Part shown: piece after piece, positions 1-5,318 of the stretch
How the letters are laid out: each line of letters opens with the position of its first letter
Numbering within the stretch: the first letter of the stretch is position 1
Assembly (NCBI GenBank): GCA_026982835.1
Contig: JALSGI010000899.1
Coordinates: 1-8,015, forward strand
Direction: 5' to 3'
Length of the DNA stretch: 8,015 bases
From: Planctomycetota bacterium
GTDB lineage: Bacteria > Planctomycetota > Planctomycetia > Pirellulales > S012-138
Notes under the pieces: generated by a model
The model's input: only the letters and a program-made list of their open reading frames with translations
Told to the model about the DNA's origin: nothing
Database searches by the model: none
Translations under genes and position numbers: made by a program

Positions 1-109
1 GGCCCAGGTCCACATAGACCGCGTGGACCTCGTAACCTTGCTCCATCAACCAGGAGAGGATCACGCTGGTATCCAATCCGCCGGAGTAGGCCAACACGCA
101 GCGCGGCAT
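1..109 (-). CDS. argG: Argininosuccinate synthase, N-terminal fragment
   Basis: The first 36 codons of argininosuccinate synthase, which condenses citrulline and aspartate with ATP in the cytoplasm, the penultimate step of arginine synthesis. The translation begins MPRCVLAYSGGLDTSVIL. The SGGLDTS stretch at residues 9-15 is the ATP-pyrophosphatase P-loop of this family, and it is followed by WLMEQGYEVHAVYVDLG, the usual second strand. The ATG lies at 107-109 on the minus strand, with AGGGGAT about five bases upstream as ribosome binding site. The rest of the gene is beyond the left edge. It is divergent from the beta-helix gene, with 244 bp between the two start codons. The identification is firm because the N-terminus is highly diagnostic; only completeness is unknown. 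Confidence 0.95.
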   Translation of the reverse strand, partial: MPRCVLAYSGGLDTSVILSWLMEQGYEVHAVYVDLG

Positions 110-222
110 GGGCGATCCCCTGATCTTGTGTCTTCCAAGTACGAGCGAACGAATATCACCAGCGGCAAACCGTATTCTGCTCTCGGCTCGCCCCGGGGAC
201 AACCCGCCCAGCGGCTGTCAAT

Positions 223-251
223 TTGCTGCCTGGATCACGCCGGGATATAAC
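223..251 (+). promoter_or_regulatory. Candidate sigma-70 type promoter for the beta-helix gene
   Basis: TTGCTG at 223-228 and TATAAC at 246-251 are separated by 17 bases, about 100 bases ahead of the ATG at 354. The -10 box matches the consensus at five of six positions and the -35 box at only three. It lies in the argG/beta-helix divergent gap. Planctomycete promoters are poorly characterised, so this is a suggestion. I found no equally good pair facing argG. Confidence 0.3.
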
Positions 252-353
252 CGAAACGGCCCGCCGGCTGGACTTTTCCCGCTGCCGACTCGCCTTGCCT
301 CAAGTCTGCCTTCTGGTGGAACCGAGCCTTTGCTGCAGAACGAGGATCGGAAG

Positions 354-1121
354 ATGCCACGGAGCAAGCGTTTTTCTACCCTGGTGCTTGTGCTTGTTGT
401 GGTCGTGGTCGGGACGTTGGCCTTCCGCACAACGGCCCCTTCGCAGGCCACAGCATCCAAGGGACCACGCTGCGGGGTGGTGGTGCGGGCGGACGATTTC
501 CCGTCGCTTCAGGCGGCCATCGACGCGGTGCCGGTCGAGGGGGGCATGGTGCTCTTGAGCCCCAGGCGGTACGTGATCGACCAGCCGCTTCGCATCCGAC
601 ACGAGGATTTGCTACTGCAGGGGAGCGGACCCGCCTCGGTCATCGAAAAACACAACCGCCAGGGGGCTCCGGCCCTGGTGATCGAACCACCCGCCGGCTT
701 CGTCTCCAAAACCGGCCAGAAGGAACGGCTGTGGCGGGTGGAGCTGAGCGGGCTGCGGCTGGAAGGCAACCCCAACTCGGGCCACGGCGTGGTGGTGGAA
801 AACACCTATGGCTCGATCATCAGCAGCAACATGATCGAGGAATGCCAGGGGTGGGCCGTGGTGTTGGATCGGGACTGCTACGGCATTGCCGTTTCGGCCA
901 ACGTGCTGGCCCACCAGTTCACCGGCGGAGTGGACCTGCGCGACGCCCACGACCTGACCATCACCGGCAACACCTTCAGCGGGCAGATGCCCAAGACCCT
1001 GGCCGTGCGTGGCCGCTGCCCCCGTGTGGTGTTCACCGGCAACATCGCTACCGGCACGCCCAGCGATCACCGCCTCTTGCAACAGTCGGCACTCCAGGGA
1101 AACATCTTCCAGCAAGAATGA
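354..1121 (+). CDS. Exported right-handed beta-helix (pectate-lyase-like) protein
   Basis: A 255-residue protein of the right-handed parallel beta-helix type. Residues 4-6 are basic (RSK) and about 8-24 are very hydrophobic (LVLVLVVVVVG), giving a signal peptide or an uncleaved membrane anchor. Residues 45-82 (DDFPSLQAAIDAVP, then GGMVLLSPRRYVID) match the opening of pectate-lyase-3-like domains, where a coil start is followed by V.L.pG.Y. From about 130 to 232 there are short beta-coils of the kind GIAVSANVL, DLTITGNTF and PRVVFTGNI, with Asn in the ladder positions. This start was chosen because GAGG (342-345) stands eight bases before it; a longer reading frame to 108 has no signal peptide at its end. 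Such proteins usually bind or cleave polysaccharide, but I see no certain catalytic residues. The isomerase follows closely, probably in the same operon. Confidence 0.8.
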   Translation: MPRSKRFSTLVLVLVVVVVGTLAFRTTAPSQATASKGPRCGVVVRADDFPSLQAAIDAVPVEGGMVLLSPRRYVIDQPLRIRHEDLLLQGSGPASVIEKHNRQGAPALVIEPPAGFVSKTGQKERLWRVELSGLRLEGNPNSGHGVVVENTYGSIISSNMIEECQGWAVVLDRDCYGIAVSANVLAHQFTGGVDLRDAHDLTITGNTFSGQMPKTLAVRGRCPRVVFTGNIATGTPSDHRLLQQSALQGNIFQQE

Positions 1122-1162
1122 TTTCGCACGCGCTTCCTTTCACCAGAAACCGGGACCGCAAC

Positions 1163-1981
1163 ATGAACTTCATGCTTTGCTTGAACACGGCCACCATCCA
1201 GCCGGCCTCGCTGCCGGAGAAGATCCAAGCCGCGGCCGCCGCAGGCTACCAGGCCATTGAGCTTTGGGCCCCCGACGTGCTGGAACATCTGGCCCAGGGA
1301 GGGTCGCTGGAACAACTGCGGCGCATGGTCGATGAGGCAGGGCTGGCCCGGCCCAGCATGATCCACCTGAAAGACTGGTGGAGCTGCGCCGGGGCCGGCA
1401 GCAGCCAGGACTGGGACGAAGTGCGCCGCCGCCTGGAAGTGGCTGCGGCCCTGGGTGCCCGGCACATCGTAGCCGGACCGCCCCATCAGCACGTGGACCT
1501 GGACCGCCTGGCCGAAGACTACCATCGGCTGCTGGAGGTGAGCTTGCAATACGGGGTGCCGGCTTCGCTGGAGTACCTGGGGTTTGTACCGCAGATCAAC
1601 CGCCTGGAAGTGGCTTGGGACGTGTTGCAGCGGACCGACCACCCGGCGGCCACACTGGTGGTGGATACCTGGCACAACTTCCGCGGCGGCACCGATCCCG
1701 GCATGCTGGAAAAAATCCCCGCCGAGAAAATCTCCATCGTCCACTGGAACGATGCCCCGGCCCAGGTCCCCCGGGAACAACAAACCGACAACGACCGCGT
1801 GATGCCCACCGACGGCATCCTGCCGTTGGCCCAGGTGGCCCGGCAACTACAGCGCATCGGTTACCAAGGAGCCTTGTCCCTGGAGTTGTTCCATCCGGAA
1901 TACTGGAAGCAGGATCCGCACGAGGTGGCCCGGCTGGGGCTGCAAAAGATGAAAGCTTCGCTGGAGCCTGGCCAAGGATAA
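1163..1981 (+). CDS. IolI-like sugar isomerase/epimerase (TIM barrel)
   Basis: A 272-residue cytoplasmic TIM-barrel protein of the xylose isomerase-like / AP endonuclease 2 superfamily. From memory it follows Bacillus IolI (2-keto-myo-inositol isomerase, about 278 residues) along its whole length: the LCLNTATI start, GYQAIELW, ASLEYLG, VVDTWHNFRGG, SIVHWNDAP, DRVMPTDG and LSLELFHPEYWK. The expected metal ligands are present as Glu137, Asp168, His194 and Glu241, so the enzyme is probably active on a keto-sugar or inositol derivative. No other inositol genes are in the window, so the substrate is open. The start at 1163 matches the family N-terminus, with a weak CGGGA at 1151-1155. An in-frame ATG at 1118 overlaps the upstream stop as ATGA and would add 15 residues, which would mean translational coupling. 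Confidence 0.85.
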   Translation: MNFMLCLNTATIQPASLPEKIQAAAAAGYQAIELWAPDVLEHLAQGGSLEQLRRMVDEAGLARPSMIHLKDWWSCAGAGSSQDWDEVRRRLEVAAALGARHIVAGPPHQHVDLDRLAEDYHRLLEVSLQYGVPASLEYLGFVPQINRLEVAWDVLQRTDHPAATLVVDTWHNFRGGTDPGMLEKIPAEKISIVHWNDAPAQVPREQQTDNDRVMPTDGILPLAQVARQLQRIGYQGALSLELFHPEYWKQDPHEVARLGLQKMKASLEPGQG

Positions 1982-2002
1982 GGGAGACACCGCCTCCAGA
2001 AT

Positions 2003-2629
2003 CTACCGCCCACCCGAAGAAGGCGCCGGCGGGTTGAAGCCGCCGGGCGGAAGATACGGATTCGGGGCGGCCGGCGGCCTGGGAGCCGCGGCCGGAGGAG
2101 CCGCCGCGCCGGGCACTGGCAACTCCGGGGCGACCGGCCCGGACGAAGCCGGCGCGGAACCACCCGGGGAAGCCGGTGTTGCCGAAGCGGGGGCGGGCAA
2201 GCGGCCCCCATGGGCCTGGCGGCGCAGCTGCTCGGCCCGGCGAAGCACCTGCTCGGTGGGCACCACGGCCTGGGGCACCAGTTGGAACTGCACCACCCGC
2301 TCGTCCCGAATCTCCCAGGGGATCAGGTTCTCGGTGATGAAATCCAGCCCGGGATACTGGTACCACGGTGGGGGGATATACTGATAGACCGTCATCGTCT
2401 CGTAGCCGTCGCGCACCAGCTTGATCTTGCGCGTGCCGTAGTAGGTGTAGTTGAACGCCACCGGGGTGACGCCCATCTCGTAGGTGTCGTCCACGATGAC
2501 CCGGGCTCCTGGGGGGTTGCTGCGCACGATGAGCCGCCGCTGCACGCAGCCGGCAAAAGCCGCCGGCAGCAAGCCCACCAGCAGCAGGAGCCAGGGGCGA
2601 AAGCGATCGAAGTACAGCCTCTGCGGCAT
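2003..2629 (-). CDS. PEGA-domain lipoprotein with Pro/Ala-rich tail
   Basis: A 208-residue predicted lipoprotein. Residues 1-27 form a lipoprotein-type signal (basic start, hydrophobic WLLLLVGLLPAAFAG) before Cys28. The box FAGC has Phe at -3, where Leu is usual. Residues 32-81 form a PEGA domain: LIVRSNPPGARVIVDD, then GVTPVAFNYTYYGTRKIKLVRDGYE, the surface-exposed beta fold named for its PEGA motif (here PPGA). Residues 82-120 include YQYIPPPWYQYPGLDF and a strand VVQFQLVPQ, followed by an Arg/Gln-rich helix to about 140. Residues 141-208 are a low-complexity Pro/Ala/Gly tail. From memory, this architecture recurs in planctomycetes as an envelope protein of unknown role. The start was chosen because the signal peptide begins there; the ribosome binding site is weak (CAGGG within a small GCAGG/CCTGC palindrome). 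It converges on the isomerase gene with 21 bp between stops. Confidence 0.85.
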   Translation of the reverse strand: MPQRLYFDRFRPWLLLLVGLLPAAFAGCVQRRLIVRSNPPGARVIVDDTYEMGVTPVAFNYTYYGTRKIKLVRDGYETMTVYQYIPPPWYQYPGLDFITENLIPWEIRDERVVQFQLVPQAVVPTEQVLRRAEQLRRQAHGGRLPAPASATPASPGGSAPASSGPVAPELPVPGAAAPPAAAPRPPAAPNPYLPPGGFNPPAPSSGGR

Positions 2630-3256
2630 GGGCAGGCCCTGCGACAGGAGGAGCACTGGGGATTGCAACAGGCTCCTTAGCCAAAACGGCTTCCTGGGAC
2701 AAGAGCGTCTTGGGCACGAAGATTGCGTTGCCCGAAGAGTAGTGGAAAAAGCAGTCAGGCCAGGCAGTTCCTGTGGCCTAAGCGACACTGGCCGCACCGA
2801 CCCAGGCAGCGGCACAAGCGGAGGGAAGCGAGCTCCGCCGGCCTGTGAGGCTTGGGCTCCAGGATCACCTGGCCCGGCTGTGCATTCTTCCACCTGGATT
2901 TACCAGAATACTCAGATACGCCATCCTTGCTGGTATATGCCAAATATACTGCTATTACACTTATCGCAGATTTTTCTTCTTTTCTTTTCAAAAACATTTC
3001 CGCGTTCATGCCAGATTGTGTGTTTTTTCCTCCGGAGGTATGCTTTGCACAGCCCGCTGTTTTCCCAGTTGGTAAAGCCTCCCCAGGAACCCAAGGCTGC
3101 AAGGTACCATCTTCCGGCAAAACAGGCTTTCTTTTCGAGCGTTTTCCCAACCGAACCACTTTGATGCTCAAGATTTGGAAAGAAACGGACTATTATGGAT
3201 AAGAGACTCTGAAAAAGGAGTGCCTCGGGCTGATTCCCCGACGAGGGCCAGCTGCC
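2630..3256. promoter_or_regulatory. Divergent intergenic region with A+T-rich core
   Basis: These 627 bases separate the PEGA gene (minus) from the desaturase gene (plus), so both promoters should lie here. I see no credible gene: the open frames lack family motifs and good ribosome binding sites. Composition shifts sharply, with 16 G or C in the 60 bases 2941-3000 and a 19-base all-pyrimidine run at 2971-2989. A possible minus-strand -35, TTGAAA (2986-2991), has only a poor -10 (TGCGAT, 2963-2968) at 17 bases. TATTAT (3191-3196) could be a -10 for the desaturase but lacks a well-placed -35. A perfect palindrome, CCTCCGGAGG, lies at 3029-3038. An AAGGAG at 3215-3220 is too far from the desaturase ATG to serve it. 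Confidence 0.5.
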
Positions 3257-4393
3257 ATGACCCGTGCCGCCCATCATGCCGATCAGTTTTCGCTGACCCA
3301 GGCGCGCCGAATCGTTGCCGACCTGTTCCGCCACAAGCCCTGGATCTACTGGACCGATTGGCTGCTGTCGCTGCTGGTGGGTGGATTCTGCTTTACGGTG
3401 GTGCATCGCGGGCACCTGATCCGCCGTATCGAGGGGGCCTTGGGCACTGAAAGCCCCCTGGTGCATGGTGTGCTGGTGGCGGGGTTCTTCGGGGTGTCGG
3501 TGGCGGGGTTTTACCGGGCAGCGCTGTTCATTCATGAGATCGTGCACTTTCGCAAAAACTCCGTGCCCGGGTTCTCCTTCGCCTGGAACCTGCTGACGGG
3601 CATCCCGTTCCTGATGCCCTCGTTCCTCTACCGCACGCATGCCCACCATCACATGCGCAAACACTACGGCACGGCTCAGGACGGCGAATACCTCCCCCTG
3701 GCCCGCAGCCACCCTATCCACATCCTGCTCTACCTGGCCGAGAGCTTCGTTTTGCCGCCGCTGGCGGCCGCACGGTTTTTGCTGCTGACGCCGCTGACGT
3801 GGTGGGAGGGACCGCTGCGACGCTGGGTGTTCCGCCACATGTCCAGCATGGTGATCAATCCCAAGTACGTCCGCCCGGAGCCCACCCGCAAAGAGCTCCG
3901 CATCTGGCGACTTCAGGAGTTTGGTTGTTTTGTGTATGGATGGACGCTATGCGGGCTGCTGCTGGCCGGCGTGCTCCCCTGGCACTGGCTGCTTCAGGCT
4001 TACTTGACCGCCTCGGGGGTGCTGCTGCTCAATGCGGTGCGCACCCTGGGTGCCCATTACTACCGCTTCACCGGCGAAGAAGTCACCTTCCTGGACCAGT
4101 TGCTCGATTCGGTCAACTATCCCTTCAACTGGCTGCTGGGAGAGGTGTGGGCGCCGGTGGGACTGCGCTACCATGCCCTGCACCACCTGTTCCCCTCGAT
4201 GCCTTATCACAACCTGGGCAAGGCCCACCGGCGACTGATGACCCAACTGCCCGAGGACTCCCCCTACCGCCGGACGGTCAGCCCTGGGCTGTGGGCCACG
4301 ATAAGCTGTATCTTGCGCGAGGCGTGGCAGTACGGTCGCCGCTCGACTGCCCCGGCCAGCCAGCCCGGCAGGACCCACTCCCTGGACGGCTAA
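3257..4393 (+). CDS. Membrane fatty acid desaturase family protein
   Basis: A 378-residue integral membrane di-iron protein of the fatty acid desaturase / hydroxylase superfamily. It would introduce a double bond or hydroxyl group into a lipid acyl chain or related substrate, using oxygen and an electron donor. The three histidine boxes are all present: HEIVH at 93-97, HAHHH at 128-132 (His128, 131 and 132 in HxxHH spacing) and HALHH at 306-310. Another possible ligand is His267 in LGAHYYRF. Hydrophobic segments lie at about 33-50, 68-92, 107-125, 154-180 and 225-262, matching the usual topology with all boxes on the cytoplasmic side. The ribosome binding site (CGAGGG, ten bases upstream) is modest. 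The gene stands alone, with a divergent PEGA gene upstream and the repeat region downstream. Exact substrate and position specificity cannot be read from the sequence. Confidence 0.88.
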   Translation: MTRAAHHADQFSLTQARRIVADLFRHKPWIYWTDWLLSLLVGGFCFTVVHRGHLIRRIEGALGTESPLVHGVLVAGFFGVSVAGFYRAALFIHEIVHFRKNSVPGFSFAWNLLTGIPFLMPSFLYRTHAHHHMRKHYGTAQDGEYLPLARSHPIHILLYLAESFVLPPLAAARFLLLTPLTWWEGPLRRWVFRHMSSMVINPKYVRPEPTRKELRIWRLQEFGCFVYGWTLCGLLLAGVLPWHWLLQAYLTASGVLLLNAVRTLGAHYYRFTGEEVTFLDQLLDSVNYPFNWLLGEVWAPVGLRYHALHHLFPSMPYHNLGKAHRRLMTQLPEDSPYRRTVSPGLWATISCILREAWQYGRRSTAPASQPGRTHSLDG

Positions 4394-4415
4394 CCGGCCC
4401 GGAGATCACCCCATG

Positions 4416-4439
4416 GCCAGCACAAGACGGAGCGTTTCC
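4416..4439 (+). repeat. Direct repeat, copy 1
   Basis: These 24 bases (starting GCCAGCACAAGACGG, ending AGCGTTTCC) recur at 4753-4776 with one change, C for T at the eighth base. Similarity continues with small gaps to CAAAAG (4443-4448 here, 4781-4786 in copy 2). This copy starts 22 bases after the desaturase stop and lacks the terminal inverted repeat that precedes copy 2. Confidence 0.9.
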
Positions 4440-4463
4440 CAGCAAAAGTGAGTCGATTTTTCT

Positions 4464-4491
4464 CCGGCGAGCCGCGTGCGTCAGCACGCGG
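4464..4491 (-). repeat. REP-like hairpin unit 1
   Basis: Read on the minus strand, CCGCGTGC-TGAC-GCACGCGG (4472-4491) is a perfect eight-pair stem with a four-base loop, followed by CTCGCCGG (4464-4471). It belongs to the family CC-N4-GC / loop / GC-N4'-GG / CTCGC. The 5' flank is ACAA, not the TCT seen in several other units. Confidence 0.8.
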
Positions 4492-4521
4492 TTGTCTTGC
4501 CGCTGGCGCTGGTTCTTGCAG

Positions 4522-4550
4522 CCGCGAGCCGTGGCGTAAGCCCACGGAGA
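4522..4550 (-). repeat. REP-like hairpin unit 2
   Basis: On the minus strand this reads TCT, CCGTGGGC-TTAC-GCCACGG (4529-4547), then CTCGCGG (4522-4528). The stem pairs CCGTGG with CCACGG plus one inner C-G; one base is missing from the right arm compared with the eight-base arms of the family. The loop is TTAC where neighbouring units have TGAC. Confidence 0.7.
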
Positions 4551-4580
4551 GCGCGGCAATCATGTGCCGCTTTCTTATCG

Positions 4581-4610
4581 TCTCCGGGAGCTGACGCTCC
4601 CGGCTCGCTG
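4581..4610 (+). repeat. REP-like hairpin unit 3
   Basis: TCT is followed by CCGGGAGC-TGAC-GCTCCCGG (4584-4603), a perfect eight-pair stem, and then CTCGCTG (4604-4610). It has the same loop as units 1 and 4 but a different stem sequence. Orientation is opposite to units 1, 2 and 5. Confidence 0.8.
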
Positions 4611-4615
4611 TTCAA

Positions 4616-4642
4616 CCGCCGGCTGACGCCGGCGGCTCGCCG
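4616..4642 (+). repeat. REP-like hairpin unit 4
   Basis: CCGCCGGC-TGAC-GCCGGCGG (4616-4635) is a perfect eight-pair stem followed by CTCGCCG (4636-4642). Its right arm is identical to that of unit 9 at 7105-7136. Its 3' flank, GGCTCGCCG (4634-4642), is complementary to the flank of unit 5, so the two form an inverted pair. Confidence 0.8.
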
Positions 4643-4661
4643 CCGGTGCGAGATAACGTGT

Positions 4662-4689
4662 CCGGCGAGCCCCGGGATTTAGCCCGGGG
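4662..4689 (-). repeat. REP-like hairpin unit 5
   Basis: On the minus strand, CCCCGGGC-TAAA-TCCCGGGG (4670-4689) has seven pairs with the innermost C/T unpaired, and is followed by CTCGCCGG (4662-4669). The loop is TAAA, as in unit 8. It faces unit 4 across about 20 bases. Confidence 0.75.
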
Positions 4690-4716
4690 ACAGCCAGAAA
4701 CACCTGTGTGTTGACC

Positions 4717-4737
4717 TTCTCCGCCAGCTGAAGCTGG
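4717..4737 (+). repeat. REP-like hairpin unit 6, degenerate
   Basis: TTCTCCGCCAGCTGAAGC (4717-4734) is identical to the reverse complement of 7119-7136 (unit 9). Here only CCAGC-TGAA-GCTGG (4724-4737) pairs; the outer right arm and the CTCGC flank are lost. It directly abuts the left end of the 304-bp inverted-repeat element. Confidence 0.65.
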
Positions 4738-4752
4738 GTACGTGTTTAGCGT

Positions 4753-4776
4753 GCCAGCATAAGACGGAGCGTTTCC
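4753..4776 (+). repeat. Direct repeat, copy 2
   Basis: This is the partner of 4416-4439 (23 of 24 bases identical), 337 bases downstream. Its first six bases overlap the left terminal inverted repeat of the 304-bp element, so the repeat is part of that element's left end. Confidence 0.9.
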
Positions 4777-4785
4777 AGATCAAAA

Positions 4786-4802
4786 GCAAGCCGAAGGCTT
4801 GC
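4786..4802. repeat. Small hairpin inside the 304-bp element
   Basis: GCAAGCC-GAA-GGCTTGC pairs perfectly over seven bases with a three-base loop. On the minus strand the loop is TTC, like that of the hairpin at 4915-4935. No T-run follows, so it is not an obvious terminator. Confidence 0.6.
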
Positions 4803-4866
4803 CAGCCCTGTAGCCGGCACTCGACGAAGCGGAGACCACCGGAAAGCACGGCCATTACCACACCCA

Positions 4867-4884
4867 GCACCCCGGCAGGGGTGC
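4867..4884. repeat. Small hairpin inside the 304-bp element
   Basis: GCACCCC-GGCA-GGGGTGC pairs perfectly over seven bases with a four-base loop, in a non-coding context. Confidence 0.6.
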
Positions 4885-4914
4885 CAGAAACCAAACAGCC
4901 AACTGCCCTCCATC

Positions 4915-4935
4915 TGGCATCCCTTCGGGATGCCA
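4915..4935. repeat. Strong hairpin inside the 304-bp element
   Basis: TGGCATCCC and GGGATGCCA pair over nine bases around the loop TTC. It is the longest perfect stem in the element. No T-run follows on either strand. Confidence 0.65.
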
Positions 4936-4994
4936 AAGGATAAGGAAAAACGCTGCCTTTCGGGGGGTCTGACGACCGTGAGGCTACAAGAGTG

Positions 4995-5011
4995 CGACGC
5001 TTGCGGCGTCG
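4995..5011. repeat. Small hairpin near the right end of the 304-bp element
   Basis: CGACGC-TTGCG-GCGTCG pairs over six bases. A weaker stem, GGTC-TGAC-GACC, lies just before it at 4966-4977 and uses the same TGAC loop as the REP-like units. Confidence 0.5.
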
Positions 5012-5043
5012 GACTTCCGATAGCCAGCACGCTAAACATGTAT

Positions 5044-5057
5044 CCCGCGTAAGCGGG
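5044..5057. repeat. Small hairpin with GTAA loop
   Basis: CCCGC-GTAA-GCGGG starts one base after the right end of the 304-bp element. The loop is the complement of the TTAC loop of unit 2, but the CTCGC flank is absent, so membership in the REP-like family is uncertain. Confidence 0.5.
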
Positions 5058-5100
5058 GGGAGATTCCCAAACGATCCCAACCGCCGGGGCTTGCGCGCGG

Positions 5101-5130
5101 TTCTCCCCCGGCTAAAGCTGGGGGCTGGCC
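5101..5130 (+). repeat. REP-like hairpin unit 8
   Basis: TTCT is followed by CCCCCGGC-TAAA-GCTGGGGG (5105-5124), eight pairs of which one is G·T, then CTGGCC, a one-base variant of the usual CTCGCC flank. It matches unit 5 in the loop and units 6 and 9 in the TTCTCC lead. Confidence 0.7.
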
Positions 5131-5196
5131 GATGCGGGCACAAACACCGTGTTTCACTCCCACCACCCACTTTTGCCCAGCTGCTAACGTATGCTT

Positions 5197-5242
5197 GCGG
5201 AGCGAAAAGCAAAATGTTCTTCGTTTGCCACTTTCGCTCTGC
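5197..5242. repeat. Imperfect inverted repeat upstream of the hydrolase gene
   Basis: GCGGAGCGAAA (5197-5207) pairs with TTTCGCTCTGC (5232-5242) over 11 bases including one G·T. A further short stem, CAAA/TTTG, sits inside with small bulges, leaving a loop of about ten bases. It ends three bases before a TTGACA hexamer and 76 bases before the hydrolase start. It could be an operator, a structured leader or the remnant of another repeat. Confidence 0.5.
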
Positions 5243-5245
5243 CAG

Positions 5246-5274
5246 TTGACATGCGCGGCTCCCTGGGCCAGAAC
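5246..5274 (+). promoter_or_regulatory. Candidate promoter for the hydrolase gene
   Basis: TTGACA (5246-5251) is a perfect -35 hexamer. At 17 bases it is followed by CAGAAC (5269-5274), which matches the -10 consensus at only three positions. It lies 45 bases upstream of the ATG, just after the inverted repeat 5197-5242. Confidence 0.35.
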
Positions 5275-5318
5275 AACCATCGGCTCTTGCATCGCTGCCC
5301 GATGGCGGAGAGACATCC

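Larger units (their letters stand above)
4739..5042. mobile_element. Possible MITE-like element with terminal inverted repeats
   Basis: TACGTGTTTAGCGTGCCAGC (4739-4758) and the reverse complement of 5023-5042 agree at 17 of 20 positions, including the exact 12-mer TGTTTAGCGTGC. Both outer ends are TA, which would fit TA target duplication as known for the IS630/Tc1 group, although a TA match is weak evidence. There is no transposase gene inside; the 304 bp are non-coding and full of short hairpins. This suggests a non-autonomous element moved by a transposase elsewhere, or a structured repeat. Sequence just inside the left end occurs again at 4416-4439. Confidence 0.4.
4394..5318. repeat. Gene-free, repeat-dense intergenic region
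   Basis: This 925-base stretch has no convincing gene; the open frames crossing it are translations of the repeats. From left to right it holds a copy of a 24-base direct repeat, five REP-like hairpins in mixed orientation (4464-4689), a degenerate hairpin, a 304-bp segment with terminal inverted repeats (4739-5042) carrying the second direct-repeat copy and several internal hairpins, two more hairpins (5044-5057 and 5101-5130), an imperfect hairpin at 5197-5242 and a possible promoter for the hydrolase gene. A further small hairpin, GCGGCA/TGCCGC, lies at 4553-4570. The parts are listed separately. Confidence 0.75.

Noticed and set aside
731..1162. Upstream extension of the isomerase to 731
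   Set aside because: The extra residues are an out-of-frame reading of the beta-helix gene; family similarity starts at the ATG at 1163.
2920..2938. Sigma-54 like promoter (minus strand TTGGCATATACCAGCA)
   Set aside because: The distance between the GG and GC elements is one base short of the required spacing, and the -12 part is poor.
3033..3075. GGAGGT directly before an ATG at 3040, suggesting a small gene
   Set aside because: The motif abuts the ATG with no spacer and the frame stops after 11 codons.
2484..3171. Open frames of 138 codons (minus) and 226 codons (plus) in the divergent gap
   Set aside because: They cross a sharp composition change, contain no family motif, lack good ribosome binding sites, and the plus-strand one runs antisense through the PEGA signal peptide.
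4456..4461. T-run after the desaturase as an intrinsic terminator
   Set aside because: No stable stem precedes TTTTTT; the hairpin of unit 1 lies after it, not before.
4464..4689. CRISPR-like array of palindromic repeats
   Set aside because: Units differ in stem sequence, alternate in orientation and are unevenly spaced; there are no constant repeats, spacers or cas genes.
4739..5042. Integron attC site, because of GTTTAGC and GCTAAAC at the ends
   Set aside because: The heptamers break the GTTRRRY/RYYYAAC rule, 304 bp is too long for attC, and no cassette-like gene or integrase is present.
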